Notes under the pieces: model-generated
What the model was told of the DNA's origin: nothing
Database searches by the model: none
The model's input: the letters and a program-made list of their open reading frames with translations, nothing else
NCBI RefSeq assembly: GCF_001753675.2
Contig: NZ_MJUW02000108.1
Location: forward strand, 1 to 64,000
Origin: Candidatus Brocadia sapporoensis
GTDB lineage: Bacteria; Planctomycetota; Brocadiia; Brocadiales; Brocadiaceae
DNA length: 64,000 nucleotides
Direction of reading: 5' to 3'
Shown: one piece after another, positions 26,099 through 34,215 of the stretch
Numbering within the stretch: position 1 is the first letter of the stretch
Layout of the letters: each line of letters begins with the position of its first letter
Translations under genes and position numbers: made by a program

Positions 26099-27754
26099 AT
26101 GTCATCAGCAACACCTTTACCCGCAAAAGAATTTCAGACAGTTGGCCGGATCATAGAATACTTAAGGGGCGCCCAGAATGTTATTCATTCCCGGGACTGG
26201 ACGTTACGCCGTAGTGCCGAGCGGTTTGCGTCATTTACGAAATATGGGAACATAACGGTTCATTCAACCGTAAAGAATCGTAGTGCCAAGGTGACGGTCT
26301 ATGTGGGAAGCGATGCTGTTAGTCAGAAGAAACTTAATCCGCAACAAACAGAGATTATGGATAATCTTCCCAGAACTTTAGCTGCTGTTGAAGAGTATGT
26401 TAAACGAGCACCCATGGTTTGCGTTAATCGAACCATGGGGAATAATGATGAGTTTTCACCGGACTGCAATATTTTTGTTTCCATCCAGAGACCTGAAATG
26501 GTCCGGCTTGCTTACATGACATGGGCGACGCTCTTTCCGGTCAGGGGCGATCATGAGCCAAAGCAGTATATTGTGTATATTCCCGAGTGGCAGGAGGGAG
26601 AACGGCAGATTCTGGTTTTCCCGGAGATCAGCACGACCGTTGTTTTGGGTACGGATTATTATGGCGAATCCAAAAAAGGATTCCTGAGAATGGCCATGTG
26701 GAATGCCAAGCAGAGAGGTATGCTTGGTTTGCACGTTGGGTCGAAGATTTTGAAGGTAAGGCGACCTGACGGTCGTCCTGGAAGATACGGCATGCTCATT
26801 TTTGGGATGAGCGGCACAGGGAAAACAACGCATACTTGCCACACGCATGGATTAAATGACAAGGACGAAGGTATTGAGATACTTCAGGATGATGTAGTGT
26901 TTCTCAGGAAGGATGGTTCCGCTTATGGTTCTGAACGTGGATTCTATTTGAAAACGGAAGGGCTTGACCCCATTACTCAGCCAATTATTTATAAAGCAGT
27001 GACGTCCCGTAATGCCATTTTTGAAAACGTGATGACCGATTATGAAGGAAACCTCTATTTTGAAGACGACACCTTAACCAGTAACGGGCGAGGGATTATG
27101 ATGCGTGAGGATCTGAGTCCGTATATTTCTAACAGCATTAATTTGCCTCCTATCAATGAAATGGATGGGCTGATTGTTGTCTTTATTACTCGTCGTCATA
27201 CCGTAGTGCCTCTCGCTGCCAAGCTGACGCCAGAACAAGCAGCTGCAACCTTTATGTTGGGCGAATCGATTGAAACATCAGCAGGTGATCCGAAACGTGC
27301 GGGAGAATCTATCCGGGAGGTAGGCACTAATCCATTTATTATCGGAGATAAAGCGTATGAAGGAAACTGGTTTTACGATTTCGTGAAACGGCACGAAGGA
27401 AAAGTTTGGTGTTATCAGTTAAATACCGGCGGTGTTGGTGAGATTATTGAAAATCAGCCAAACGGTGCAAAGGTGTTTAAACGTAAGGTTCAACGGATTG
27501 AAATTCCGGAGATGGCGGCTATTATCCGTGGAATTGTACGCGGTACTACGAAATGGGGCAAAGACAAATACTGGAATCTTGAAGTTCCTGTGTTTGTGGA
27601 TGGCATGGATATGTCTAAATATCATGTGGAAAAATTTTATGATGTGGATAGTATCATCAATCAAGTCTCTGATTTGCGATGTGAACGTGTCGATTATACG
27701 GAGAAATTTGCTGCATTGGATAAAACCATTATTAAAGCTGCAGAAACCATGTAA
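26099..27754 (+). CDS. pckA: Phosphoenolpyruvate carboxykinase (ATP type)
   Basis: A 551-residue enzyme that interconverts oxaloacetate and phosphoenolpyruvate with ATP/ADP, a link between the TCA cycle and gluconeogenesis. The nucleotide loop GMSGTGKTT is at residues 236-244, followed by the metal-binding EILQDDVVF near 263. Upstream, TWATLFPVRGD (near 141-151) and GTDYYGESKKGFLRM (near 184-198) are family blocks that contact oxaloacetate. The substrate-binding part of the N-terminus (NRTMGNNDEFSPDC) is divergent compared with E. coli-type PckA. Length is normal (about 530-550). AAGGGG stands nine bases before ATG. It has its own promoter, and the downstream Rrf2 gene has another. Confidence 0.93.
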   Translation: MSSATPLPAKEFQTVGRIIEYLRGAQNVIHSRDWTLRRSAERFASFTKYGNITVHSTVKNRSAKVTVYVGSDAVSQKKLNPQQTEIMDNLPRTLAAVEEYVKRAPMVCVNRTMGNNDEFSPDCNIFVSIQRPEMVRLAYMTWATLFPVRGDHEPKQYIVYIPEWQEGERQILVFPEISTTVVLGTDYYGESKKGFLRMAMWNAKQRGMLGLHVGSKILKVRRPDGRPGRYGMLIFGMSGTGKTTHTCHTHGLNDKDEGIEILQDDVVFLRKDGSAYGSERGFYLKTEGLDPITQPIIYKAVTSRNAIFENVMTDYEGNLYFEDDTLTSNGRGIMMREDLSPYISNSINLPPINEMDGLIVVFITRRHTVVPLAAKLTPEQAAATFMLGESIETSAGDPKRAGESIREVGTNPFIIGDKAYEGNWFYDFVKRHEGKVWCYQLNTGGVGEIIENQPNGAKVFKRKVQRIEIPEMAAIIRGIVRGTTKWGKDKYWNLEVPVFVDGMDMSKYHVEKFYDVDSIINQVSDLRCERVDYTEKFAALDKTIIKAAETM

Positions 27755-27762
27755 TAAAATAG

Positions 27763-27790
27763 TTGACATTCTTCCTAAATGTGTTATTCT
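27763..27790 (+). promoter_or_regulatory. Promoter for the rrf2-ABC transporter genes
   Basis: Consensus TTGACA (27763-27768), 16 bases, TATTCT (27785-27790). It lies within the 87 bases after pckA. Confidence 0.65.
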
Positions 27791-27818
27791 TCCGCAAATG
27801 TCCATTAATTCTATATAG

Positions 27819-27838
27819 ATTGTCTAAAAATAGTCAAC
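27819..27838 (+). promoter_or_regulatory. Possible Rrf2/IscR-type operator
   Basis: An imperfect palindrome with half-sites TGTCTA and TAGTCAAC separated by four A. The right half matches the conserved half-site of IscR-type operators (YAGTCRR), and a GTTGAC word, its inverse, overlaps the -35 box at 27762-27767. The regulator gene starts four bases later, so autoregulation is likely. This is inference. Confidence 0.4.
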
Positions 27839-27841
27839 AAT

Positions 27842-28300
27842 ATGAAACTCTCAAAAAAAAGCGATTACGCCCTGCGTGCAATAATCTATCTGTCGATGCA
27901 CTATAATAAGGGGGCTATCCAAATTAGAGAAATTTCTGCGAATGAAAAGATACCACAAAAATTTTTAGAAAATATCCTTCTTGTCTTAAGAAAGGCAGGT
28001 ATACTGAACAGCAAGATAGGTTTGAAGGGCGGCTATGAACTTGCACGTTCGCCTGATTTAATTACCTTGGGGGAAGTGATTCGCGCACTCGATGGGGCAA
28101 TTGCGCCGGTAGATTGCGTCAGCAAAATATCATATAAGCCTTGTTCAGAAGAAGTTACCTGTGTTATTCGTGGTGTAATGTTGGATATTCGTAACGCTAT
28201 AACGGATGTTCTAGATAGAATGACTTTTGCAGATATGTGTAGCCGTGTCAGAGACTCTATGGAAAAAAAAGAAAGCAACGTATTGACCTACGCTATTTAA
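27842..28300 (+). CDS. Rrf2-family transcription regulator with cysteine cluster
   Basis: A 152-residue winged-helix regulator. The N-terminus MKLSKKSDYALRAIIYLS and the wing region KIGLKGGYELARSPDLITLGEVIRALDG (residues 58-85) are classical Rrf2. Three cysteines (C92, C101, C107, spacing C-x8-C-x5-C) lie where IscR and NsrR bind a 2Fe-2S or 4Fe-4S cluster, so it may sense iron-sulfur status, nitric oxide or redox state. It begins four bases after a candidate operator and stands directly before an ABC transporter (60-base gap), its likely target. Confidence 0.92.
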   Translation: MKLSKKSDYALRAIIYLSMHYNKGAIQIREISANEKIPQKFLENILLVLRKAGILNSKIGLKGGYELARSPDLITLGEVIRALDGAIAPVDCVSKISYKPCSEEVTCVIRGVMLDIRNAITDVLDRMTFADMCSRVRDSMEKKESNVLTYAI

Positions 28301-28360
28301 TAAATTTTCTATAATTATCTACTAAATTTGTAGAGTTTATAGTATTTTGTGGAAGATGTG

Positions 28361-29395
28361 ATGAAAATGTTTAGACTGTTGGTCTGCTTGTCAACGCTGT
28401 GTATTTTTTTGATATGTGGTGTTGGCTGTGCAAAAAGAGTTGATAACTCTACAATCAGGATCGGATATTTTCCTAATATAAATCATGCGCAGATAGTTGT
28501 TGGAATGGCTGAGGGTACCTTTGCTGCGTACCTGGGGCCAAAGGTTAAAATAAAGACAACGCTTTTTAATGCAGGGCCGTCTCTTATTGAGGCGGTATTT
28601 TCTGGAGATATCGACATTGCTTGTGTAGGACCAAGTCCGGTTATAAACGGCTATGTGCGGTCAGGTGGAAAGGCATTAAAGGTAATTGCAGGTGTAACAA
28701 GCGGTGGTTCTCTCTTTGTTGTAAGAAAGGATTCTCACATAAAAAAGGTTGCGGACCTTGACGGAAAGAGGATTGCAACTCCTCAGCTTGGAAATACACA
28801 GGATATTGCCCTTCGTGCGTATATCAAAAAATTCGGTTTAAAGCCAAGAGAAAAAGGTGGCACGGTTGATATCCTTCCCTTGCGTAATCCTGATATTTTA
28901 AATCTTTTTATGAGGAAACAACTCGATGGGGCATGGGTACCGGAACCGTGGGCGTCAAGAATTATCAGGCAGGCAGAGGGAGAGGTCTTTCTTGACGAAA
29001 GAACCTTGTGGGAAGACGGACAATTTAGTTCAACGCTTATGATTGTGGGTACAGATTTTTTAGAGAGGCATCCTGATTACGTCAAACGGTGGTTGGCAGC
29101 ACACGTGAAAATAACCCGCTGGATTCATCAACATCCAAGAAAGGCTGTGAAAGTTGTTTGTGAACAGATCAAGGCTATTTCTGGTGTATCTCTTCCTCAG
29201 GAAATTATTAAGGATGCGTTCTTAAGGCTTGAAGCTACGTATGATCCCATCGTCCCGTCTCTGCTTTCTTATGCAGAAATGGCATATGATGCAGGTTTTT
29301 TAGGAAATCAAAGATTTGATTTGTCTGGTTTGGTTGACTTGAGATTACTCAATGAGGTGTTGAAAGAAAGGGCTTTACCACTGATAAATGAGTAA
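28361..29395 (+). CDS. ABC transporter substrate-binding lipoprotein (SsuA/NrtA/TauA class)
   Basis: A 344-residue exported lipoprotein. The signal ends in a lipobox (LICGVGC, cysteine about residue 24) and the periplasmic domain has the NMT1/SsuA pattern: IRIGYFPNINHAQIVVGMAEG, SLIEAVFSGDIDIACVGPSP, GVTSGGSLFVVRKDS, DLDGKRIATPQLGNTQDIAL, and DGAWVPEPWASRI. Members bind sulfonates, nitrate, bicarbonate, taurine or thiamine precursors; the ligand cannot be predicted with confidence. I chose ATG 28361, preceded by GGAAG, over GTG 28349. It is the first gene of a three-gene importer. Confidence 0.88.
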   Translation: MKMFRLLVCLSTLCIFLICGVGCAKRVDNSTIRIGYFPNINHAQIVVGMAEGTFAAYLGPKVKIKTTLFNAGPSLIEAVFSGDIDIACVGPSPVINGYVRSGGKALKVIAGVTSGGSLFVVRKDSHIKKVADLDGKRIATPQLGNTQDIALRAYIKKFGLKPREKGGTVDILPLRNPDILNLFMRKQLDGAWVPEPWASRIIRQAEGEVFLDERTLWEDGQFSSTLMIVGTDFLERHPDYVKRWLAAHVKITRWIHQHPRKAVKVVCEQIKAISGVSLPQEIIKDAFLRLEATYDPIVPSLLSYAEMAYDAGFLGNQRFDLSGLVDLRLLNEVLKERALPLINE

Positions 29396-29428
29396 TGCAT
29401 AATTTAGGGTTTTGGGAGGTGATGATTA

Positions 29429-30370
29429 ATGTCAGAAAGTGTAGGAGTTGACGACCTGATTGAATTGGATTACAGAAAGACTGATAAGGGGCAGGAAATA
29501 TCAGAGACAAATAGTGCAAAGCCGGATTTGTGCATTCAACATGTATCAAAATCGTTTCAGTCAAAAAACGGAAGTGTTTATGTGCTGGAAGACATAAATC
29601 TTGAAATTAACCAAGGGGAATTTGTGTGTCTTGTAGGGCCGTCAGGATGCGGGAAGACTACCCTTATGAATATCGTTGCCGGGTTGGAAAAGGCAGATTC
29701 CGGCGAGGTATGGGTTAATGGCCGCAGAATTCTTGGTGCGGGGCCAGACCGGGTTGTTATATTCCAGGAAGCAGCTCTGTTTCCCTGGCTCAATGTAATA
29801 AAAAATGTTGAATTCGGTTTAAAGCTGAAGGGTGTCAGCAGCAGCAAGCGACGAACTATTGCCCTTGAATATCTCAAGATGGTGCATTTAACAAAATTTC
29901 AGAAGTCTCATATCCATGAACTCTCTGGTGGTATGAAGCAGCGTGTGGCAATAGCGAGAGCACTTGCAATGAATCCTGGGATGCTTTTGATGGATGAGCC
30001 ATTCTCTGCACTAGATGCTCAAACGAGATGGATACTCCATTATGAATTGCAGAATATCTGGATGAAGACGAAGAAGACGATCCTGTTCGTCACCCATAAT
30101 ATCCGCGAGGCCGTATGTTTGGCGGATCGCATATTTATTCTTTCCACTTCACCAGGCAAAATCAAGAAGGAATTTTCTATAGATTTACCAAGACCCCGTG
30201 ATGATAACGATGTAAATGTGGCAGAATATTCTACAAGGATTATGAAGGAGTTAAAGGCCGAAATTGATAAGGTTGTGAAATGTGAGATGGATGCAGATTC
30301 ATGTGTGGAATGTGATATCAAATGCACAACGGTAGAGCCTGTAAAAACGGATATTGGGGGGGGGATTTAA
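29429..30370 (+). CDS. ABC transporter ATPase (SsuB/NrtD/TauB class) with cysteine-rich tail
   Basis: A 313-residue ATPase. Walker A GPSGCGKTT (70-78), Q-loop FQEAALFPW (112-120), signature LSGGMKQR (165-172), Walker B MLLMDEPFSALD (185-196) and switch histidine H223 make it complete. The N-terminus has about 30 extra residues before CIQHVSKSF. The C-terminal tail carries four cysteines in 15 residues (C285, C292, C295, C299; C-x6-C-x2-C-x3-C), a likely metal or Fe-S site that typical SsuB/NrtD proteins lack. It follows the binding-protein gene by 33 bases and precedes the permease by two. Confidence 0.92.
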   Translation: MSESVGVDDLIELDYRKTDKGQEISETNSAKPDLCIQHVSKSFQSKNGSVYVLEDINLEINQGEFVCLVGPSGCGKTTLMNIVAGLEKADSGEVWVNGRRILGAGPDRVVIFQEAALFPWLNVIKNVEFGLKLKGVSSSKRRTIALEYLKMVHLTKFQKSHIHELSGGMKQRVAIARALAMNPGMLLMDEPFSALDAQTRWILHYELQNIWMKTKKTILFVTHNIREAVCLADRIFILSTSPGKIKKEFSIDLPRPRDDNDVNVAEYSTRIMKELKAEIDKVVKCEMDADSCVECDIKCTTVEPVKTDIGGGI

Positions 30371-30372
30371 AA

Positions 30373-31131
30373 ATGTACAGTATGCTGAAAAGGGTGATTT
30401 TTTTCATCTTGCTTGCGGGTCTCTGGGAACTGTTGTTTTGGTTGGGGATATGGCCGGAATATGTCCTTCCGTCTCCTGTTTCAGTAGGAAAAACATTGGT
30501 GCGTGGATTTCAGGATCAGAGCCTCCTGATTGGCGTTGCAATAAGCATGAAGAGGATTGCCATTGGGTATGGAATTTCTCTTGGCGTTGGTGTTTTCGTG
30601 GGTTTACTTATCGGGAGATTCCGAATCTTTGAAGATACGCTCGGCTCTCTGATCTCCGGTTTACAAACTTTGCCTACAATTTGCTGGTTACCTCTTTCCT
30701 TGCTTTGGTTTGGTTTAAATGACAATGCGATTATCTTTCTGGTTTTTATGGGTGCGGTGCTTTCTATTGCTACCGGCACGGATTCCGGAGTAAAAAATGT
30801 TCCCCCGCTCTATATTCGCGCCGCGAAGACCATGGGAGCAAAAAAATGGAAGTTATATCTTGAGGTGATCATTCCGGCTGCCTTCCCACACATTGTTATC
30901 GGAATGAAGCAAGGCTGGTCCTTTGCCTGGCGTTCGTTAATGGCAGGCGAATTATTAATTGTATGTCTTGGATTAGGGCATCTTTTGATGCTCGGGCGAG
31001 AACTCAATGATATGAGTCAGGTCATTGCCGTGATGCTGGTAATTATCTTGATCGGTATCTTAGTCGATAGACTGTTTTTCATGAAAATAGAAAGGCATAT
31101 ACGCGAACGTTGGGGATTGGTTAAGTCTTAA
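30373..31131 (+). CDS. ABC transporter permease (SsuC/NrtB/TauC class)
   Basis: A 252-residue inner-membrane permease with about six membrane segments. The EAA loop, where the ATPase docks, is seen as YIRAAKTMGAKKWKLYLEVIIPAAFPHIVIGMKQG near 154-188. WELLFWLGIWPEYVLPSPVSV near 17-37 is the typical N-terminal block (lpsPxxv). ATG 30373 follows a G-rich ribosome site and starts two bases after the ATPase stop; a longer frame beginning inside the ATPase gene is unlikely. It ends three bases before the convergent redox mini-protein gene. Confidence 0.92.
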   Translation: MYSMLKRVIFFILLAGLWELLFWLGIWPEYVLPSPVSVGKTLVRGFQDQSLLIGVAISMKRIAIGYGISLGVGVFVGLLIGRFRIFEDTLGSLISGLQTLPTICWLPLSLLWFGLNDNAIIFLVFMGAVLSIATGTDSGVKNVPPLYIRAAKTMGAKKWKLYLEVIIPAAFPHIVIGMKQGWSFAWRSLMAGELLIVCLGLGHLLMLGRELNDMSQVIAVMLVIILIGILVDRLFFMKIERHIRERWGLVKS

Positions 31132-31134
31132 AAT

Positions 31135-31326
31135 TCAGGCATTCACCTCAACGGGTAATTCCATATTTTGCATGGAAGCTTGTACTAAGGCCTCCTGGTC
31201 AATTTCATCTTCAGGCTGTTTTATGCGGTCTGCATCCCTTTCAACAAAGCTTATTCCTTCTGACCGGTATTTCTTCTTTAAAATCTCACATTTTGGACAG
31301 TCCGGAGCTGTATAGAGGTATTTCAT
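31135..31326 (-). CDS. Small glutaredoxin/thioredoxin-like protein with CPKC motif
   Basis: A 63-residue protein starting MKYLYTAPDCPKCEILKKKY, with redox motif C-P-K-C at the start of the first helix and GISFVERDADRI after it, as in glutaredoxin-like NrdH-type proteins. It is shorter than glutaredoxin (about 80), and the last strand and helix seem to be missing or replaced by an acidic tail. GGGAGACTTACTC precedes ATG 31326; an upstream in-frame TTG is less likely. It may reduce cysteines in the neighbouring transporter or in class II ribonucleotide reductase, but that is inference. Confidence 0.75.
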   Translation of the reverse strand: MKYLYTAPDCPKCEILKKKYRSEGISFVERDADRIKQPEDEIDQEALVQASMQNMELPVEVNA

Positions 31327-31511
31327 GAGTAAGTCTCCCAAGGTCTAATCATATACAAAAAACTACCAAAGGCGCTTATTGTACTAGAAGAAATGATTCT
31401 TTCAAGGATAATTTTCTAAGACTGCCCTGATATAGAAATTCTGGGATAATTATTTGACGGGATGCATTGCGTGTGTTATATTTCATGCACATTTTTGAGA
31501 GGGCAAATTTT

Positions 31512-31799
31512 ATGATGAGACTTATCGGATTACTTATCGCAGCCGCTGTTGCCGTTTGGGTATACACAGATGCAAAAAAAAGAGGCTATAAGACTCCTGC
31601 CGCTATCGGTTGGATGATAGGAGTTTTTCTGCTTATGATTGTCGTTTTACCAGTTTATTTGATTATGAGAACGAGGCAAGGTAAACAAATAGAGGTCCTG
31701 ACACCATGTAAGTATTGTGGAAAATATTATGAGGGCACTCCTTTGTATTGTCCCAACTGCGGGCATAAAGTCGGGGGATATTCATTTAAAGAGGAATAG
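31512..31799 (+). CDS. Small membrane protein with C-terminal zinc ribbon
   Basis: A 95-96-residue protein. Two membrane segments (LIGLLIAAAVAVWVYTDA and AIGWMIGVFLLMIVVLPVYLI) are followed by a basic stretch and a zinc ribbon PCKYCGKYY...LYCPNCGHKV (C-x2-C-x10-C-x2-C). Two adjacent ATG codons (31512, 31515) follow GAGAGGG. It stops two bases before the yqeY start, so the two genes are likely cotranscribed. No specific function is known for this layout. Confidence 0.75.
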   Translation: MMRLIGLLIAAAVAVWVYTDAKKRGYKTPAAIGWMIGVFLLMIVVLPVYLIMRTRQGKQIEVLTPCKYCGKYYEGTPLYCPNCGHKVGGYSFKEE

Positions 31800-31801
31800 C
31801 T

Positions 31802-32242
31802 ATGCATTTAAAAGAGCGGATAACTGAAGAGTTGAAAAGCGCTATGAAGGCGCAGGATAAACTAAGGACATCGGTACTGCGTATGATCCTTGCTGATATT
31901 AAGATTGCAGATACGTCAGGGAAGCCTAGGGACCAAATTGATTATGTGGACGTCGTTCGCGGATACTGCAAGAAATTAAAGAAATCCCGCGAGGAGTATG
32001 AAAAACTGCACTTGCCGGAAAAAGTGAAGGAGTTGGACAGGGAGATTGCAATTGTTGAGGAGTACCTGCCGAAACAATTGTCTGACGATGAAATTCAGAA
32101 GATCGTTAATGAGGTCATTGAAACAAACAACTATACCGCTAAGGATATGGGTGTGGCAATGAAGCTTATCATGAGCAAATACGGAGGAGAAGTGGATGGT
32201 AAAAAGGTTCAGACGTATTTAAAAGAAAGATTGAAATGCTGA
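31802..32242 (+). CDS. yqeY: YqeY/GatB-tail-like protein
   Basis: A 146-residue protein similar to the C-terminal (Asn/Gln amidotransferase-tail) domain of GatB. Blocks KERITEELKSAMKAQDKLRTSVLRMILADI, IAIVEEYLPKQLSDDEI and MGVAMKLIMSKYGGEVDGKKV are those of YqeY, a stand-alone version of the domain that may bind tRNA. GAGGAATAGCT lies just before ATG, overlapping the end of the upstream gene. No other gat gene is near. Confidence 0.9.
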   Translation: MHLKERITEELKSAMKAQDKLRTSVLRMILADIKIADTSGKPRDQIDYVDVVRGYCKKLKKSREEYEKLHLPEKVKELDREIAIVEEYLPKQLSDDEIQKIVNEVIETNNYTAKDMGVAMKLIMSKYGGEVDGKKVQTYLKERLKC

Positions 32243-32349
32243 GGAGGCTTTGGTCGGGAAATTCTAAATGTTGCAGTAAAAGGGAATAAAAGGCTTTTTT
32301 GTGAATGCTACAGAGTGAAGAGAAAGGATCGCAAGAGGATTGGTAATAA

Positions 32350-34119
32350 TTAACTTATCAATTGTTTTGCGCAGGTACATTCAATGGATAGAACTTGTGA
32401 TACACGGCTTTTGTCTCTATATACCGTGATACCCTTACACCTGCTTTTATAAGCGAATAAGAATACATTCCTTACATCATCCACGTTAGACTCTTTTGGA
32501 AAATTAATGGTTTTTGATACACCGCTATCGATGTATTTTTGGCATGTCGCCTGTATTTTAATCTGCTGCTTTGGAGAAACATCATGGGCGGTGATAAATA
32601 TTTTTTTAACATCTTCGGGCACCCCGTGAATATTTTGTAAAGATCCATTCCTGAAAACTTCTTCTATCAGCTTTTCTGAATAAAAACCCCTTTTTTTTGC
32701 AAGGTATTCAAAAAAGGGATGTATTTCCGGTAATCCACCTTCTACCAGGACGTGTCGGGTATAAGCAACGGAAAAGATAGGTTCAATACCACTGGAACAA
32801 TGTGCAATGATGCTAATGGTACCAGTTGGTGCGATTGTAGTTCGTGACGCATTTCTAAAGCGGTGGCTATTGGGTGCGGCATAAATGCTTTTTTGATAGT
32901 TTGGAAATACACCACGTTCTTCTGCAAGTTTGGCAGAGGCATCATTTGCCTTTTGGGAAAAGAAACGCATGATTTTATCTGTGCATTGAATGGCCTTCTC
33001 GGAATTGTATGAAATACCAAGCTTGATAAACAAATCAGCAAGTCCCATGATCCCGAGTCCTATCTTCCGATTACCCTTTGTCAGGCGCTCGATTTGGGGT
33101 AATGGATATTTATTTATATCTATGATATTGTCAAGAAAATGCACAGCAAGACGAGTAGTCTTTTCAAGACAATCCCAATCGATTTCATAGGTTTCCCCCT
33201 TTCGTTTCGTCATTCTGGAGAGATTAATAGACCCCAGGACACACGCCTCGAAAGGTAATAGCGGTTGTTCTCCGCATGGATTAGTTCCTTCAATTTCTCC
33301 AAGAACCGGTGTCGGATTGGCGGCATTGATGGTATCCAGAAACAGGATGCCCGGCTCCCCGTTTTCCCATGCAGAATGTACAATTTGTTCAAAGAGGTTT
33401 CTCGCGTTTACGGTCTTAACAACTGCTTTTGTTCTGGGGTTGATTAGCGGAAAGTCTTCGTTCTTTTCTACGGCATGCATAAAGGCATCAGTGATTCCGA
33501 CGGAGATGTTAAAATTTGTTAATATCCCTTCGACACGTTTTGCAGTAATGAAATCGAGGATATCGGGGTGATCAATACGCAATACCGCCATGTTTGCCCC
33601 GCGGCGGAAGCCTCCCTGATTGATAGCCTCTGTAGCCTCGTTGAAGACCTTCATAAAGGAAACCGGGCCGCTGGCATAACCACCAGAAGCACTTACCAGG
33701 TCATTTTTTGGTCGAATACGCGAAAATGAAAAACCTGTGCCGCCCCCGCTTTTATGGATCAAAGCTGCTTGTTTTACGGCTTCAAAGATGCTCTCGACAG
33801 AATCCTCTATGGGGAGCACGAAACATCCAAATAATTGTTGCAGATCCCTTCCTGCGTTCATCAGGGTAGGGGAGTTTGGCAGGAATCGGAGGGACGTCAA
33901 AAGGGTGTAAAATTGTTCTTCCCGTGACACAATATCAGCCCTTTTGTTATACAGCAAATCCACGGATGCGATATTTTTTGCTATTCGGCGGAACATATCT
34001 TCCGGCGATTCAACAGGGCGCCCTGCAACATCCTTTTTTAAATATCTTTTTTCAAGCACTAACCGTGCATTTGGTGATAAAGAAAAGCCATTATTTTCCA
34101 CGGCAACTTTTTCTGTCAT
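32350..34119 (-). CDS. nrdJ: Vitamin B12-dependent ribonucleotide reductase (class II)
   Basis: A 589-residue enzyme that makes deoxyribonucleotides using adenosylcobalamin to form the active-site radical. N-terminal RFLPNSPTLMNAG and QLFGCFVLPI, SGGGTGFSFSRIRP, the active-site NPCGEQPLLPFEACVLGSINLS, NRKIGLGIMGLADLF and APTGTISIIAHCSSGIEP are hallmark blocks. C-terminal CxC-type cysteines (ECTCAKQ) can regenerate the active site. The class is oxygen-independent, consistent with an anaerobe. No cobalamin riboswitch is apparent upstream (34120-34215). It converges with yqeY; the 107-base gap between shows no clear terminator. Confidence 0.95.
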   Translation of the reverse strand: MTEKVAVENNGFSLSPNARLVLEKRYLKKDVAGRPVESPEDMFRRIAKNIASVDLLYNKRADIVSREEQFYTLLTSLRFLPNSPTLMNAGRDLQQLFGCFVLPIEDSVESIFEAVKQAALIHKSGGGTGFSFSRIRPKNDLVSASGGYASGPVSFMKVFNEATEAINQGGFRRGANMAVLRIDHPDILDFITAKRVEGILTNFNISVGITDAFMHAVEKNEDFPLINPRTKAVVKTVNARNLFEQIVHSAWENGEPGILFLDTINAANPTPVLGEIEGTNPCGEQPLLPFEACVLGSINLSRMTKRKGETYEIDWDCLEKTTRLAVHFLDNIIDINKYPLPQIERLTKGNRKIGLGIMGLADLFIKLGISYNSEKAIQCTDKIMRFFSQKANDASAKLAEERGVFPNYQKSIYAAPNSHRFRNASRTTIAPTGTISIIAHCSSGIEPIFSVAYTRHVLVEGGLPEIHPFFEYLAKKRGFYSEKLIEEVFRNGSLQNIHGVPEDVKKIFITAHDVSPKQQIKIQATCQKYIDSGVSKTINFPKESNVDDVRNVFLFAYKSRCKGITVYRDKSRVSQVLSIECTCAKQLIS

Positions 34120-34215
34120 AAAATAGTAGAACGATGGAAGATTAAAAAGATAGAAACACCATTAATTTTTATCAACTATCTTTGACCGATTTATTGTAGC
34201 GGTGATTTATTCATG

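Noticed and set aside
32100-34215. Cobalamin riboswitch for nrdJ
   Set aside because: The 96 bases upstream of nrdJ lack the length and conserved box of a B12 riboswitch.
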